DNA from: PHAA01 sp963665865
GTDB taxonomy: Bacteria > Bacillota > Syntrophomonadia > Syntrophomonadales > Syntrophomonadaceae
Assembly (NCBI GenBank): GCA_963665865.2
Contig: CAXXWF010000001.1
Location: 1,426,001-1,490,000 of the forward strand
Direction: 5' to 3'
Length of the DNA: 64,000 bases
Shown here: positions 52,929 through 61,639 of the stretch, piece after piece
Layout of the letters: each line of letters starts with the position of its first letter
Numbering within the stretch: the first letter of the stretch is position 1
Translations under genes and position numbers: made by a program
Notes under the pieces: generated by a model
Databases searched by the model: none
Seen by the model: only the letters and a program-made list of their open reading frames with translations
Told to the model about the DNA's origin: nothing

Positions 52929-54323
52929 ATGAACTATAAGAAACTGATTGGAGGAGTATTAGGTCTTATACTCGCGATTTGGATTTCGACCATGACTCCA
53001 CCTGCACCGATGAATCTTAACTCGATGATATTCCTGGGAACCTTTATCTGTGCGGTGACTTGGATGGTTGTTGAACTTATGCCGGACTATGTAATTATTC
53101 TTATTGCGTGTATGTCATGGGTGACATTGAAGGTTATGCCTTTCACATCGGTCTTTTCTCAGTTCTCTGCCGACACCATATGGCTGTTGATCGGTGCTCT
53201 CGGTATGGGAGTAGGGGTCGCTCAAAGTGGTTTGCTAAACCGAGTAGCTCTGTTGGTCATGAGCAAATTCCCGCCCAGCTTCAAAGGTATGACAACCGCC
53301 CTTTATGTGGCCGGCAATATCATCAATCCATTGATCCCCAGCGCCACTGCCAAGGTGTCCATTATGACCCCTTTTGCCAAAGCCATCGGGGAAAAACTGG
53401 AATTTGAAAATGAAAGCGAAGGTATGACTGGGCTTTTCGCGGCTACGTGGATGTCCACCGGGGTTCTTTATCCCTTATTCCTCAGTGCATCATTTTTCAA
53501 TTATACCCTGATTGGGTTATTGCCCAAAGATGTCGCCGCCAAATTTACCTGGATGACCTGGCTTTCAGCCAGCTGGGTGTGGGGTTTGGTCGTTTTGATT
53601 CTTGCTTATTTTGCTATCCAATACATGTACAAACCCAAAGGCAAAAGTGATATGGATCCCGATTATGTAAAAGACCAGTTGGCCAAATTAGGGCCCTTGT
53701 CCCGCAACGAAAAAATCGTTTCCGTAATATTGAGCGCCGCCCTACTCATGTGGATGACTGAACAAGTGCACCATATTATCGCGGCTCAGGTAGCCATATT
53801 TGCATTGATGTTAATGCTGGCTTTCAACATTTTCGACCGGACAGCTTTCAGAGCTAAAATCGCCTGGGATTCAATCTACTTTATCGGCGGTATCCTCTGC
53901 CTGGCGGCTCAATTCGGTCCCTTGAATATCAGCACATGGCTTGGTAAAGCCCTCGGACCGTACCTGGTACCCCTATTTAGCAATATGTATTTATTCATCG
54001 TGGTTATGTGTATATTCCTTTTCCTCCTGCGGTTCGTACTCGTATCCCAGACTGCCTCCCTCGCCATTTTCGTGGTAATATTCGTACCTTTGGCAGTGGC
54101 AGCAGGGGTTAATCCCTGGATACCAGCTTTCGTAATTCTGGTGTCGGTGAACCTATGGAATGTTATCTATCAAAACACCACCTTCCTGGCGGCTTACTAT
54201 GCAGGTAACGGGATGGTGAAGCACAAGGATACAGTTAAGATGTCGGTGGCCTATGCGGCCATCAATGTAGTTGCGCTGCTGGCTTCTGTTCCCCTGTGGA
54301 AGCTTATGGGCTTGATGCCCTAA
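52929..54323 (+). CDS. DASS/SLC13 family Na+:di-/carboxylate symporter
   Basis: 464 residues from ATG 52929 after AGGAGG (an ATG at 52923 also lies in frame; the longer frame from 52839 lacks a site). About 12 membrane segments; the two substrate/Na+ loop motifs are in NPLIPSATAKVS and NVIYQNTTFLAAYYAG (SNT-like signatures). Such carriers import succinate, glutarate, citrate or sulfate with Na+. In this setting a dicarboxylate such as glutarate or succinate is likely, and Na+ use fits the Na+-pumping decarboxylases. Broken paralogues flank it on both sides. Confidence 0.88.
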   Translation: MNYKKLIGGVLGLILAIWISTMTPPAPMNLNSMIFLGTFICAVTWMVVELMPDYVIILIACMSWVTLKVMPFTSVFSQFSADTIWLLIGALGMGVGVAQSGLLNRVALLVMSKFPPSFKGMTTALYVAGNIINPLIPSATAKVSIMTPFAKAIGEKLEFENESEGMTGLFAATWMSTGVLYPLFLSASFFNYTLIGLLPKDVAAKFTWMTWLSASWVWGLVVLILAYFAIQYMYKPKGKSDMDPDYVKDQLAKLGPLSRNEKIVSVILSAALLMWMTEQVHHIIAAQVAIFALMLMLAFNIFDRTAFRAKIAWDSIYFIGGILCLAAQFGPLNISTWLGKALGPYLVPLFSNMYLFIVVMCIFLFLLRFVLVSQTASLAIFVVIFVPLAVAAGVNPWIPAFVILVSVNLWNVIYQNTTFLAAYYAGNGMVKHKDTVKMSVAYAAINVVALLASVPLWKLMGLMP

Positions 54324-54356
54324 ACCAGCTATAACTAAACTTCAGTATATATTAAC

Positions 54357-54400
54357 AATCCTAGTCACTGTACATTATAGTTATGGCAGTGACTAGGATT
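54357..54400 (+). terminator. Terminator after the DASS transporter
   Basis: AATCCTAGTCACTG (54357-54370) is the exact reverse complement of 54387-54400; 14-bp stem. Confidence 0.65.
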
Positions 54401-54473
54401 GATCTGCAAAATTATTTTTACCGCCATGGCTGCAAATTTTGCATTTGCAATGGTGTAATAATGAGGAATATTA

Positions 54474-54840
54474 GTGCTAGATACCAATTCGGTAAGTTAT
54501 AAAAAATTGATTGGTGGAATATTAGGTGTTGTTTTTGCAGTTATAATAAGCAGGTTACAGCCGACCGCGCCCTTAAATCCTAATTCAATGATTTTTCTGG
54601 GGACGTTTACTTGTGCCGTATCCTGGTGGGTTGTAGAACTGATGCCTGACTATGCAATATGTCTTCTGATGTGTACTTCATGGGTAATGCTGAAGGCAGT
54701 ATCTTTTACTACTGCCTTTGCCTCTTTCTCGGGGGAAACATTCACAAACAATTAAGATGTCAGTAGTTTATGCGGCCATCAATATCTTTGCTTTATTGGT
54801 CTCCGTACCGGTGTGGAAAATGCTGGGCATGATTCCATAG
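54474..54840 (+). pseudogene. Internally deleted DASS transporter paralogue
   Basis: GTG 54474 with GAGG starts a protein matching the first about 85 residues of the neighbouring transporter (SYKKLIGGILG, SMIFLGTFTCAVSWWVVELMPDY). After FASFSGETF the sequence jumps, with a frame change, to the last about 28 residues of the family (TIKMSVVYAAINIFALLVSV then WKMLGMIP). So roughly 1.1 kb of the centre is deleted. A 93-residue truncated membrane protein could still be made. Confidence 0.8.
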
Positions 54841-54863
54841 AACATGGATTAACCCGCTAGCTT

Positions 54864-54901
54864 AAGTCACTGTGTCTTACTCAGATGCAGTGACTTTTCT
54901 T
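54864..54901 (+). terminator. Terminator after the DASS pseudogene
   Basis: AAGTCACTG (54864-54872) pairs with CAGTGACTT (54888-54896), followed by TTCTTT. Confidence 0.65.
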
Positions 54902-54985
54902 TCCAACCCTCTATCTTATATGAATGGTTTCAGTGGCTGCAGTTTAGAGAAAAACGATTTTAAACTGAGGAGGTGTTTGCCATTG

Positions 54986-54999
54986 CATACACCTGTATG
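54986..54999. promoter_or_regulatory. Palindrome CATACA-CC-TGTATG, candidate activator site
   Basis: The same 14-bp core as at 15541-15568 and 36104-36119. Here it is 137 bp before the flavoenzyme gene at 55136, but I found no well-spaced sigma-54 promoter between them. Confidence 0.55.
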
Positions 55000-55135
55000 T
55001 AAAAACGGACAAAAAGGCAGGACATTTATAACGAACCTGTATGAATCATCCGAACTTTGATAATGCAATATCATATTAAATGGTGGCAAATTATATAATG
55101 ATAATCAATATCGATCCGGAAGAGGAGTTCTTTAA

Positions 55136-57139
55136 ATGTTTGATACTCTTTTTAGTCCCATAAAAATTAATAAAACTGAAATTAAAAATCGGATTATTTA
55201 TCCGGCGATCAACCTGTTATATACCACGAATCGTAAGTTAACCGATAGGTATAAAGCATTTTTCATTGAACGAGCAAATGGAGGAGCAGGAATAGTTACG
55301 GTTGGACCGGTAGGAATTGGTGAATTAGGATCTGGGAGAGCAGTACTGGCAATTACTTCAGATGAAGCTATCCCTTCATTTGCTGAGTTAGTAAAATCAA
55401 TTCAAAGTAGAGGAGCCAGAGCTTGGATTCAGCTTTATCATGGGGGAGCCTATGTACACCCACAACAAATTGGAGGTCAAAGACCCATAGCTCCTTCTCC
55501 TATATTTAACACTTATTCCAGGGTAACTCCTCGAGAAATGACGATTGAGGATATTAGAAATGTTCAGGAATCCTTTCTGAGATGTTCTGAAAGGGCTCAA
55601 GAAGCGGGATTTGATGGGGTTGAAATTATTGGTTCGGCCGGCTATCTTGTTTCTCAGTTTCTGTCACCTCTAAGAAACAAGCGAATGGACGAGTATGGAG
55701 GGAGTTTTGATAATAGAGTGCGGTTTGTCAAAGAGATAATTGAGCAAATGCGACAGAGGCTGGGACCAGATTATCCAATAACTATTCGTATGGCAGGGAA
55801 TGATTTTGTGCCCGGCAGCAATACTGATATGGAAACACCAGCAGTTGCACAGGTGTACGAAATAGCAGGGATTGATGCCATAAATGTAACCGGTGGCTGG
55901 CATGAATCCAGGGTACCGCAAATAACTATGGATCTACCCCGTGGAGGGTTCACTTATCTGGCCCAATCCATCAAAGAAGTAGTAAATATTCCAGTTATGG
56001 CTTCGAACCGAATTTCCGATCCCCAAACGGCTGAGAAAATCCTATGCGACGGATATGCGGATATGGTAAGTCTGGGCAGAGTTTTACTTGCCGATCCTTA
56101 CTGGCCACTTAAAGCAGAGAATGGCAAAAGCGAACAAATACGTCCCTGTGTGGCGTGTTCGCAAGGGTGTATGGATGAGATCTTGAGCTCTAGGCCAGTA
56201 ATGTGCATGGTCAATCCCCGAACCGGCTTTGAAGGGACTCGAAAAATAACCGTTACTTCAAACCCCAAGCGGGTTATGATTATCGGCTCAGGACCGGGAG
56301 GACTGGAAGCAGCCTGGCGAGCAGCCGAAGCCGGTCACAAAGTTGAATTATTCGAAAAAGCTGATCGGATTGGCGGTCAACTATGGATTGCAGGTACTCC
56401 ACCTCACAAGCAAGAATTATGGCAGCTTATTCAATATTACCAGGAAATGCTGAATCTCTACAAAGTGCAGGTATTTCTGAACACAACGGTAGATATGGAA
56501 ATTATCAGACAGAAAAGTCCCGAATATGTTATTGCTGCAGAAGGGGCTGAAATATTACTTCCAGCTATTGAAGGTATTGATGGTGCGGAAGTAATATCCG
56601 CCTGGGATGTTTTAAAGGACAATGTACCATTGGGCAGGAAAATCGCTGTAATTGGTGGAGGAGCTGTCGGATTGGAGACGGCGTACTTTTTGGCTGTCAA
56701 AGGAACCATTTCTCCCGAAGCTCTCCACTTTCTCTTCAGCAATGATGCAGAACCCCCCGAAAGACTACGCCAACTGGTATTTAAGGGCAATAAAGAAGTG
56801 ACTGTCTTTGAAATGATGCCGCAGGCCGGAAAAGGAGTAGGCAAAAGCACCAAGTGGGTGCTCATGGCCAGCTTGAAGAAACATGGAGTAACCATAATCA
56901 CTGGGGCAAAAGTCTACTCTATCAAGGATGGCATACTAGCCTTTGAAGTAGACGGTGAACACCAGAGCGCGATTTTTGATAATATAATCAATGCAGCCGG
57001 TTCCAAGCCCGTGCGGAAATTAGCCGATGAGCTGAAGGAGACTGGAATCCCATTCTCTGTTATTGGAGATAGCCTTATTCCCGGGCAGATAACAGATGCC
57101 ATACACCAGGCCTATATGGCGGTTATGAACCAATTATAA
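55136..57139 (+). CDS. 2,4-dienoyl-CoA reductase-like Fe-S flavoenzyme (OYE-FadH family)
   Basis: 667 residues. An N-terminal FMN TIM barrel of the Old Yellow Enzyme type (1-340), a [4Fe-4S] motif C-x2-C-x3-C-x11-C (CVACSQGCMDEI then MCMVNP), an FAD Rossmann motif IIGSGPGGLEAAWRAAEAG, and an NAD(P) motif VIGGGAVGLETAYFLA. FadH reduces 2,4-dienoyl-CoA; relatives act on other enoates, trimethylamine or aromatic compounds. GAGGAG precedes ATG 55136. It precedes an SSS symporter, so an imported unsaturated acid could be the substrate; this is inference. Confidence 0.88.
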   Translation: MFDTLFSPIKINKTEIKNRIIYPAINLLYTTNRKLTDRYKAFFIERANGGAGIVTVGPVGIGELGSGRAVLAITSDEAIPSFAELVKSIQSRGARAWIQLYHGGAYVHPQQIGGQRPIAPSPIFNTYSRVTPREMTIEDIRNVQESFLRCSERAQEAGFDGVEIIGSAGYLVSQFLSPLRNKRMDEYGGSFDNRVRFVKEIIEQMRQRLGPDYPITIRMAGNDFVPGSNTDMETPAVAQVYEIAGIDAINVTGGWHESRVPQITMDLPRGGFTYLAQSIKEVVNIPVMASNRISDPQTAEKILCDGYADMVSLGRVLLADPYWPLKAENGKSEQIRPCVACSQGCMDEILSSRPVMCMVNPRTGFEGTRKITVTSNPKRVMIIGSGPGGLEAAWRAAEAGHKVELFEKADRIGGQLWIAGTPPHKQELWQLIQYYQEMLNLYKVQVFLNTTVDMEIIRQKSPEYVIAAEGAEILLPAIEGIDGAEVISAWDVLKDNVPLGRKIAVIGGGAVGLETAYFLAVKGTISPEALHFLFSNDAEPPERLRQLVFKGNKEVTVFEMMPQAGKGVGKSTKWVLMASLKKHGVTIITGAKVYSIKDGILAFEVDGEHQSAIFDNIINAAGSKPVRKLADELKETGIPFSVIGDSLIPGQITDAIHQAYMAVMNQL

Positions 57140-57327
57140 GGAGTATGGGACGGCGGACTATATGATTGTAACTGGTATTATTTGCTTTCCTCTTGGATAC
57201 CGCGATCTTAATTATTAAAAAGACCTTTTCCGCCTCAAGTCCAATGATCTGGCCTAGTAAGTTATATTTTAACAGCTACAGGTTTGTTAGGATGATGGAA
57301 ATCTGAGGTTTAAGGAGGAACCGGTAA

Positions 57328-58752
57328 ATGATACTTACCTTAGGAGTGCAGATCATAAACTCAGGTCATATTATTGGCATGGTGGTCACACTTCTCTTAA
57401 TTATTGGAGTTGGAATCTATGCGAGCAGTCAAGTTAGATGTGCGGCAGATTTCTCGGGCAGTTCTCGTAAAGCTGGGTCGCCGTTAGTTGCTGGTACAAT
57501 TATGGGAACCCTGGTAGGCGGGGCATCAACTATTGGCACGGCGCAGTTAGCATTTCAATTCGGACTCTGTGCCTGGTGGTTTACGATTGGCGCTGGAATT
57601 GGTTGTTTAGCTTTAGGATTAGCAATGCTGGGGCCCCTCTATACAAATAATAATGAGACGGTTCCTCAGTATCTGGTTGGGACTTATGGTCAATCAATTG
57701 GACCAGTAACAAGTATTTTTTCATCTATTGGTATGTTTATTAATATTGTTGCCCAGGGTCTTGCAGCGGTAGCCCTGCTGACCGCAATATTCCACATGAG
57801 TTTGACTTCAGCATTGGTTATTAGTGTAGTTCTGGTACTAGCTTATGTATTTGGTGGTGTACAGGGAACGGGCATGGCAGGAGTGGTTAAGTTGTCGCTC
57901 TTATATATGGCGACCATTGTTACTGGTCTGCTTGCCTATCATATGTTTAATGGAAGCAGTGGCATATATCAGGCTTTTCCAGCCCAGTTTCCATGGTTTT
58001 CACTGTTTGGACGTGGGTTTTCTAAAGATGCTGCGGCTGGGTTCTCACTTTTGGTAGGGGTGCTTTCTACTCAGACTTACATTCAAGCTGTTTTATCTGC
58101 CAAGACTTACGAAGCAGCTCGCAATGGGGCTCTAATGTCTGCAGTTCTGATTCCGCCAATTGGGGTTGGCGGGATTTTAGTCGGGTTATTTATGAGGGCG
58201 AATGTCGCGAGCTTTCCTGGATTGGAATCAGCCCAAGTTTTACCGACATTCGTTCTGCACTATTTACCGCCCTGGCTTGGTGGAATGATTATAGCAACAT
58301 TACTTATTGCTGTTATCGGGACCTGGGCTGGATTGTCACTTGGGGTTTCAACCATGCTTACACGTGATATTTACAGACGGTTTATTAAGAAAGGAGTTGA
58401 CGAGAAGAAGGCTCTCTTAGTACAACGAGCACTAATTGTTTTTCTTGCTATAGCTGCTTGTTATTTTATTTCCGGCAGCGCAGGTGCCTTAATTCTTAGC
58501 TTTAGCTTCCTGTCAATGGGATTGCGGGGTTGTACCGTTCTTTTCCCCTTAATGGGAGCAATTTTCTTCAAAAAATTCGTTACTCCAGCTGCTGGTATGG
58601 CGTCTGCTATCTTAGGGCCATTAACTGATTTCTATTGGGCCATGCGGTACCCGAATGGTATTGATCCACTTTATCCGGGGCTTCTGTTTGGCTTTGCCAC
58701 TCTGATTATAGTCAGTATTTTTACTCATAAAAAAGGTGATTTATTACTTTAA
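57328..58752 (+). CDS. Na+:solute symporter (SSS family)
   Basis: 474 residues with about 13 hydrophobic segments, the family's usual form. Features seen: helix 1-2 with GVGIYASSQVRCAADFSGSS, then GGASTIGTAQLAFQFGLCAWWF in the Na+/substrate region, and a later GTWAGLSLGVSTMLTRDIYRR (key block GVSTMLTRDIY). AAGGAGGA precedes ATG 57328. Members import proline, pantothenate, short monocarboxylates or others using Na+. The neighbouring flavoenzyme and molybdoenzyme suggest a carboxylic acid. Confidence 0.87.
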   Translation: MILTLGVQIINSGHIIGMVVTLLLIIGVGIYASSQVRCAADFSGSSRKAGSPLVAGTIMGTLVGGASTIGTAQLAFQFGLCAWWFTIGAGIGCLALGLAMLGPLYTNNNETVPQYLVGTYGQSIGPVTSIFSSIGMFINIVAQGLAAVALLTAIFHMSLTSALVISVVLVLAYVFGGVQGTGMAGVVKLSLLYMATIVTGLLAYHMFNGSSGIYQAFPAQFPWFSLFGRGFSKDAAAGFSLLVGVLSTQTYIQAVLSAKTYEAARNGALMSAVLIPPIGVGGILVGLFMRANVASFPGLESAQVLPTFVLHYLPPWLGGMIIATLLIAVIGTWAGLSLGVSTMLTRDIYRRFIKKGVDEKKALLVQRALIVFLAIAACYFISGSAGALILSFSFLSMGLRGCTVLFPLMGAIFFKKFVTPAAGMASAILGPLTDFYWAMRYPNGIDPLYPGLLFGFATLIIVSIFTHKKGDLLL

Positions 58753-58843
58753 GAAAACATTGAGGACAATCGTCGTAGAAATCATTAAAACTTATTCTGC
58801 CACGAGGATGAAAATTATCAAATATAGCATTGGAGGTCCTATT

Positions 58844-58918
58844 TTGAATAAAAAAGTTAATGCATTATATTTTGGAGGGATAGGTATAACTGAAACAGTT
58901 AGAGCTGTTATATTATAT
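58844..58918 (+). pseudogene. Possible N-terminal remnant of a flavodoxin-like protein
   Basis: TTG 58844 behind GGAGG starts NKKVNALYFGGIGITETVRA, which resembles the first strand and FMN loop of flavodoxin/EFR1 proteins (ALYFSGTGNTE), with altered loop residues. The frame then runs antisense into the Cys-rich gene and shows no further similarity. Confidence 0.3.
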
Positions 58919-59155
58919 CCAATTAGTTGCTTTGGTACTTATCGGTTCAAACAGGTTAAAGATTATTGGCCTTGGCTTTTCCGTCTTTTTCTGAATCGGT
59001 TTTTCTACCTTGCGTGCTGGATGAAGCGGCACCGACTTCATACGCGGAATCTTTTTCCCTCCCTGCCGTTTGCATTCAGTACCCCAACGTACGAGGCAAA
59101 ATCTTGAATCATGGCAGGAAAGACATGTTTCGGTGCAAACTGCTAACTTGGTCAT
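58913..59155 (-). CDS. Small Cys-rich basic protein, uncharacterised family (copy 2)
   Basis: 80 residues from ATG 59155 behind GAGGGGAG. Paralogue of 8960-9211: cysteine cluster C-x3-C-x2-C-x5-C-x7-C (VCTETCLSCHDSRFCLVRWG then TEC), the block CKRQGGKKIPRMK, a Pro/Lys linker and the tail FEPISTKATNW. All five cysteine positions align with copy 1. It has its own sigma-54 promoter and is divergent from a molybdopterin oxidoreductase. The function is not known. The invariant basic block and tail suggest a docking peptide, and the Cys cluster a metal or Fe-S site. Confidence 0.75.
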   Translation of the reverse strand: MTKLAVCTETCLSCHDSRFCLVRWGTECKRQGGKKIPRMKSVPLHPARKVEKPIQKKTEKPRPIIFNLFEPISTKATNWI

Positions 59156-59552
59156 ATTAACCGCTCCCCTCTGATATCATAATGCTGGCCAAGCCTGCCC
59201 TAGGCCGTTGAAAATGGCTTTAGGTTTACTTGATATTATTAATTTGCAATTATCATGCCAAGTGCTGAAAGTTAAGAGCATTCTCGCCTATGTATTCTTT
59301 GTTCTTCAGATGATAGTTACAAGCGTTCTATCAAACATGCAATTGTAAGCTCAACTGAACAGGCATTTTCATTATTGTGATGATTGCTGTTCTGGTTCTA
59401 TAATATATGTATCCAAAGAATTGGTCATCTACTGGAAAGGAACTATAAACTTAAAACATAGAGAACCTAACGAGGCTACAAAAAGGTGTGTTTTTAAACT
59501 CCAAACAAATTCAGAGCAGTAGACAATGTATGAGATAGGAGGACTTTTCTCT
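59156..59552. other. 397-bp divergent intergenic region
   Basis: Between the Cys-rich gene (minus) and the molybdopterin oxidoreductase (plus). It contains the minus-strand sigma-54 promoter; no plus-strand sigma-54 site or CATACA palindrome was found. Confidence 0.5.
59245..59260 (-). promoter_or_regulatory. Sigma-54 promoter for Cys-rich protein copy 2
   Basis: Minus strand TGGCAT-GATAA-TTGCA, exact consensus and spacing, 90 bp before the start. The 16 bases are the same as those of the promoter at 52206. Confidence 0.82.
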
Positions 59553-61631
59553 ATGGATAATGAAATTAAATGGGTTAAAACTCACTGTGCCCGCATGGAT
59601 CATGGTGGATGTGGACTGCTGGTAGGGGTTAAGGACAATAGGATTATTCAAGTTAAGGGTGATCCGGAAGGTTATTTAAATAGTGGATATACTTGCTACA
59701 AAGGGCGAGTATCGGCCGAACGTCTTTACCACCCTGATCGTCTTAAATATCCTCTCAAACGGGCGGGGAAAAGGGGCGAGGGGAGATGGCAGCGCGTTTC
59801 CTGGAGTGAAGCGCTTGATGAAACGGCGGAGAATCTACTCGCAATCAAAGAAAAGTACGGAGCAAGAGCAGTAGGGTTCGGGGTCGGAATGCCCAAGGGC
59901 CTTGAACATTTCATATTAATTAGATTGGCTAATGTTTTTGGTTCTCCTAATGTAATCGCCTCGCAGGATGTTTGCCATGCCCCCCGGGAGGTTACTGGCC
60001 TGCACACCTGTGGATTTTACCCGATTGCTGACCTCCATAATCCAACCAAGCTTATTCTTTCCTGGGCCAGCAATGTTCTTTCCACCAACGAGGAGGGGCA
60101 AATTGGCGGTCGCGCCTTGCAGCAACTTAAGAATGGCAGCGAGCTTATAGTGGTTGACCCCCGCCGGACAGATCTGGCGAAGCAAGCTGATTTATGGCTG
60201 CAGCTTAAACCTGGAACGGCTCAGGCACTTGCCTTGGGCTTCTTACATGTTATCATTCAGGATTCGCTTTTTGATCGTGATTTTGTTGAAAAGCATACAT
60301 TTGGATTCGAAGAGTTGGCCCAGCATACGCTGCCGTATTCCCCGGAAATGGTTTCTGAAATCACCTGGGTTCCAGCCGATTTGATCCGTAAGGCAGCTCG
60401 AATGTATGCTGCTGCGAAACCGGCTGCCTTGCAATGGGGTAATGCTATCGAACATGACATAAATGCCTTTGATGCCACCCGTTCACTGGTTTGCCTTATG
60501 GCCATCACTGGTAATCTAGAAGTACCAGGGGGTAACATAAATGCGCATGACCCCAAAATTATGGGCTTGGGCGAATTTGTAAGAGCGGATCTCATGCCTA
60601 ATAAGTATAAGGAGATGATTGGTGCACACCATAGGACTATTCCCAAAATGATGACGGTGCCGCCGGCCTATTTCCGACAAGCAGTCTTGGAGGAGATACC
60701 TTACCCGGTTCACGGATATTATGGGATGTGTACTAATCCTCTGGTAGCTTGGGCTGATAGTAAACTTACTTACGATGCTTTTATGAAACTCGATTTCATT
60801 GCGATGGCAGAAATCTTTATGACGCCTACCGCATCTATGGCGGATATAGTCTTGCCAGTGGCGCACCAGTTTGAGATAAATGATATAGGTCACTATGGGA
60901 TCGGCCATGGCTTAATCGTTGCTCGGCCCAAAGTGGTCGACCCACCGGAAGAGTGCTGGCCCGACATTAAGATTATGAATGAACTGGGCCGGAGGGTGTC
61001 GCCACCGGAGTATTGGCATGATGATTTTGAAGATTTTCTCCAAGATTTGCTTAAGCCTTCAGGTTTAAGCTATAGTGAGTTTGCTGCCCAAGGATATTTG
61101 AAAGGACCTGATCGTTTTAAGCTGGGCCAGGAGAAGGGATTTCGTACCCCCACCGGCAAGGTGGAATTGAAATTAAGCACTGCTGAAAAGCTCAAACTGA
61201 AACCTCTGCCCGAATTCACTGCTCTGCCCGAAGCGGATGATCCGGATTATCCATTGATTTTGATTAGTGCCAAAAGTCGTTATTACTTACTCTCTTCCTA
61301 CCGGTGGGTTGATAAACTTCGGCAAAAACGTCCGGATCCGGTAGTTGAAATCCACCCTGAAACGGCTGAAATATATGGGATAAGCGATGGAGACCAGGTC
61401 GTCATCGCAACGAAATACGGCGAAATTAGCCAAGTGGCTAAGGTTACCGATATCGTTCACCCGCGCGTGATCAGTGCTGCCCTGGGATGGTGGTTCCCGG
61501 AAGGAGACCCGACCGAACAATATGAGTGGCGCAAGTCGAATTTCAATATGCTTACCTCAGTTGGCAAATTGGGTAAAGAGTTTGGAACACCAAACCTCAA
61601 AAATATTCCTTGCAGGATAAGCAGAAGATAG
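59553..61631 (+). CDS. Molybdopterin (bis-MGD) oxidoreductase with unusual Fe-S motif
   Basis: 692 residues from ATG 59553 (GGAGG 10 bases upstream; the frame extends to 59526 without a better site). DMSO-reductase family: VKDNRIIQVKGDPEGYLNSG, RVSWSEALDE, VVDPRRTDLAKQAD, and a C-terminal MGD domain (HPETAEIYGISDGDQV). The N-terminal cluster motif is C12-x3-D16-x3-C20-x27-C48, with Asp at the second cysteine position. DVCHAP offers a Cys as possible Mo/W ligand. There is no Tat signal, so it is cytoplasmic. No partner subunits are adjacent. It may be a non-redox enzyme like acetylene hydratase/transhydroxylase, or a reductase; reaction unknown. Confidence 0.85.
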   Translation: MDNEIKWVKTHCARMDHGGCGLLVGVKDNRIIQVKGDPEGYLNSGYTCYKGRVSAERLYHPDRLKYPLKRAGKRGEGRWQRVSWSEALDETAENLLAIKEKYGARAVGFGVGMPKGLEHFILIRLANVFGSPNVIASQDVCHAPREVTGLHTCGFYPIADLHNPTKLILSWASNVLSTNEEGQIGGRALQQLKNGSELIVVDPRRTDLAKQADLWLQLKPGTAQALALGFLHVIIQDSLFDRDFVEKHTFGFEELAQHTLPYSPEMVSEITWVPADLIRKAARMYAAAKPAALQWGNAIEHDINAFDATRSLVCLMAITGNLEVPGGNINAHDPKIMGLGEFVRADLMPNKYKEMIGAHHRTIPKMMTVPPAYFRQAVLEEIPYPVHGYYGMCTNPLVAWADSKLTYDAFMKLDFIAMAEIFMTPTASMADIVLPVAHQFEINDIGHYGIGHGLIVARPKVVDPPEECWPDIKIMNELGRRVSPPEYWHDDFEDFLQDLLKPSGLSYSEFAAQGYLKGPDRFKLGQEKGFRTPTGKVELKLSTAEKLKLKPLPEFTALPEADDPDYPLILISAKSRYYLLSSYRWVDKLRQKRPDPVVEIHPETAEIYGISDGDQVVIATKYGEISQVAKVTDIVHPRVISAALGWWFPEGDPTEQYEWRKSNFNMLTSVGKLGKEFGTPNLKNIPCRISRR

Positions 61632-61639
61632 ATTAGGCC

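Noticed and set aside
54427..54442. TGGCTGCAAATTTTGC before the DASS pseudogene
   Set aside because: Spacing is 11 and the -24 box is TGGCTG; at best a decayed promoter.
58736..59107. 123-residue plus-strand frame overlapping the symporter end and the Cys-rich gene
   Set aside because: Most of it is antisense to the conserved Cys-rich paralogue, which has a ribosome site and promoter; only the first part resembles a flavodoxin fragment.
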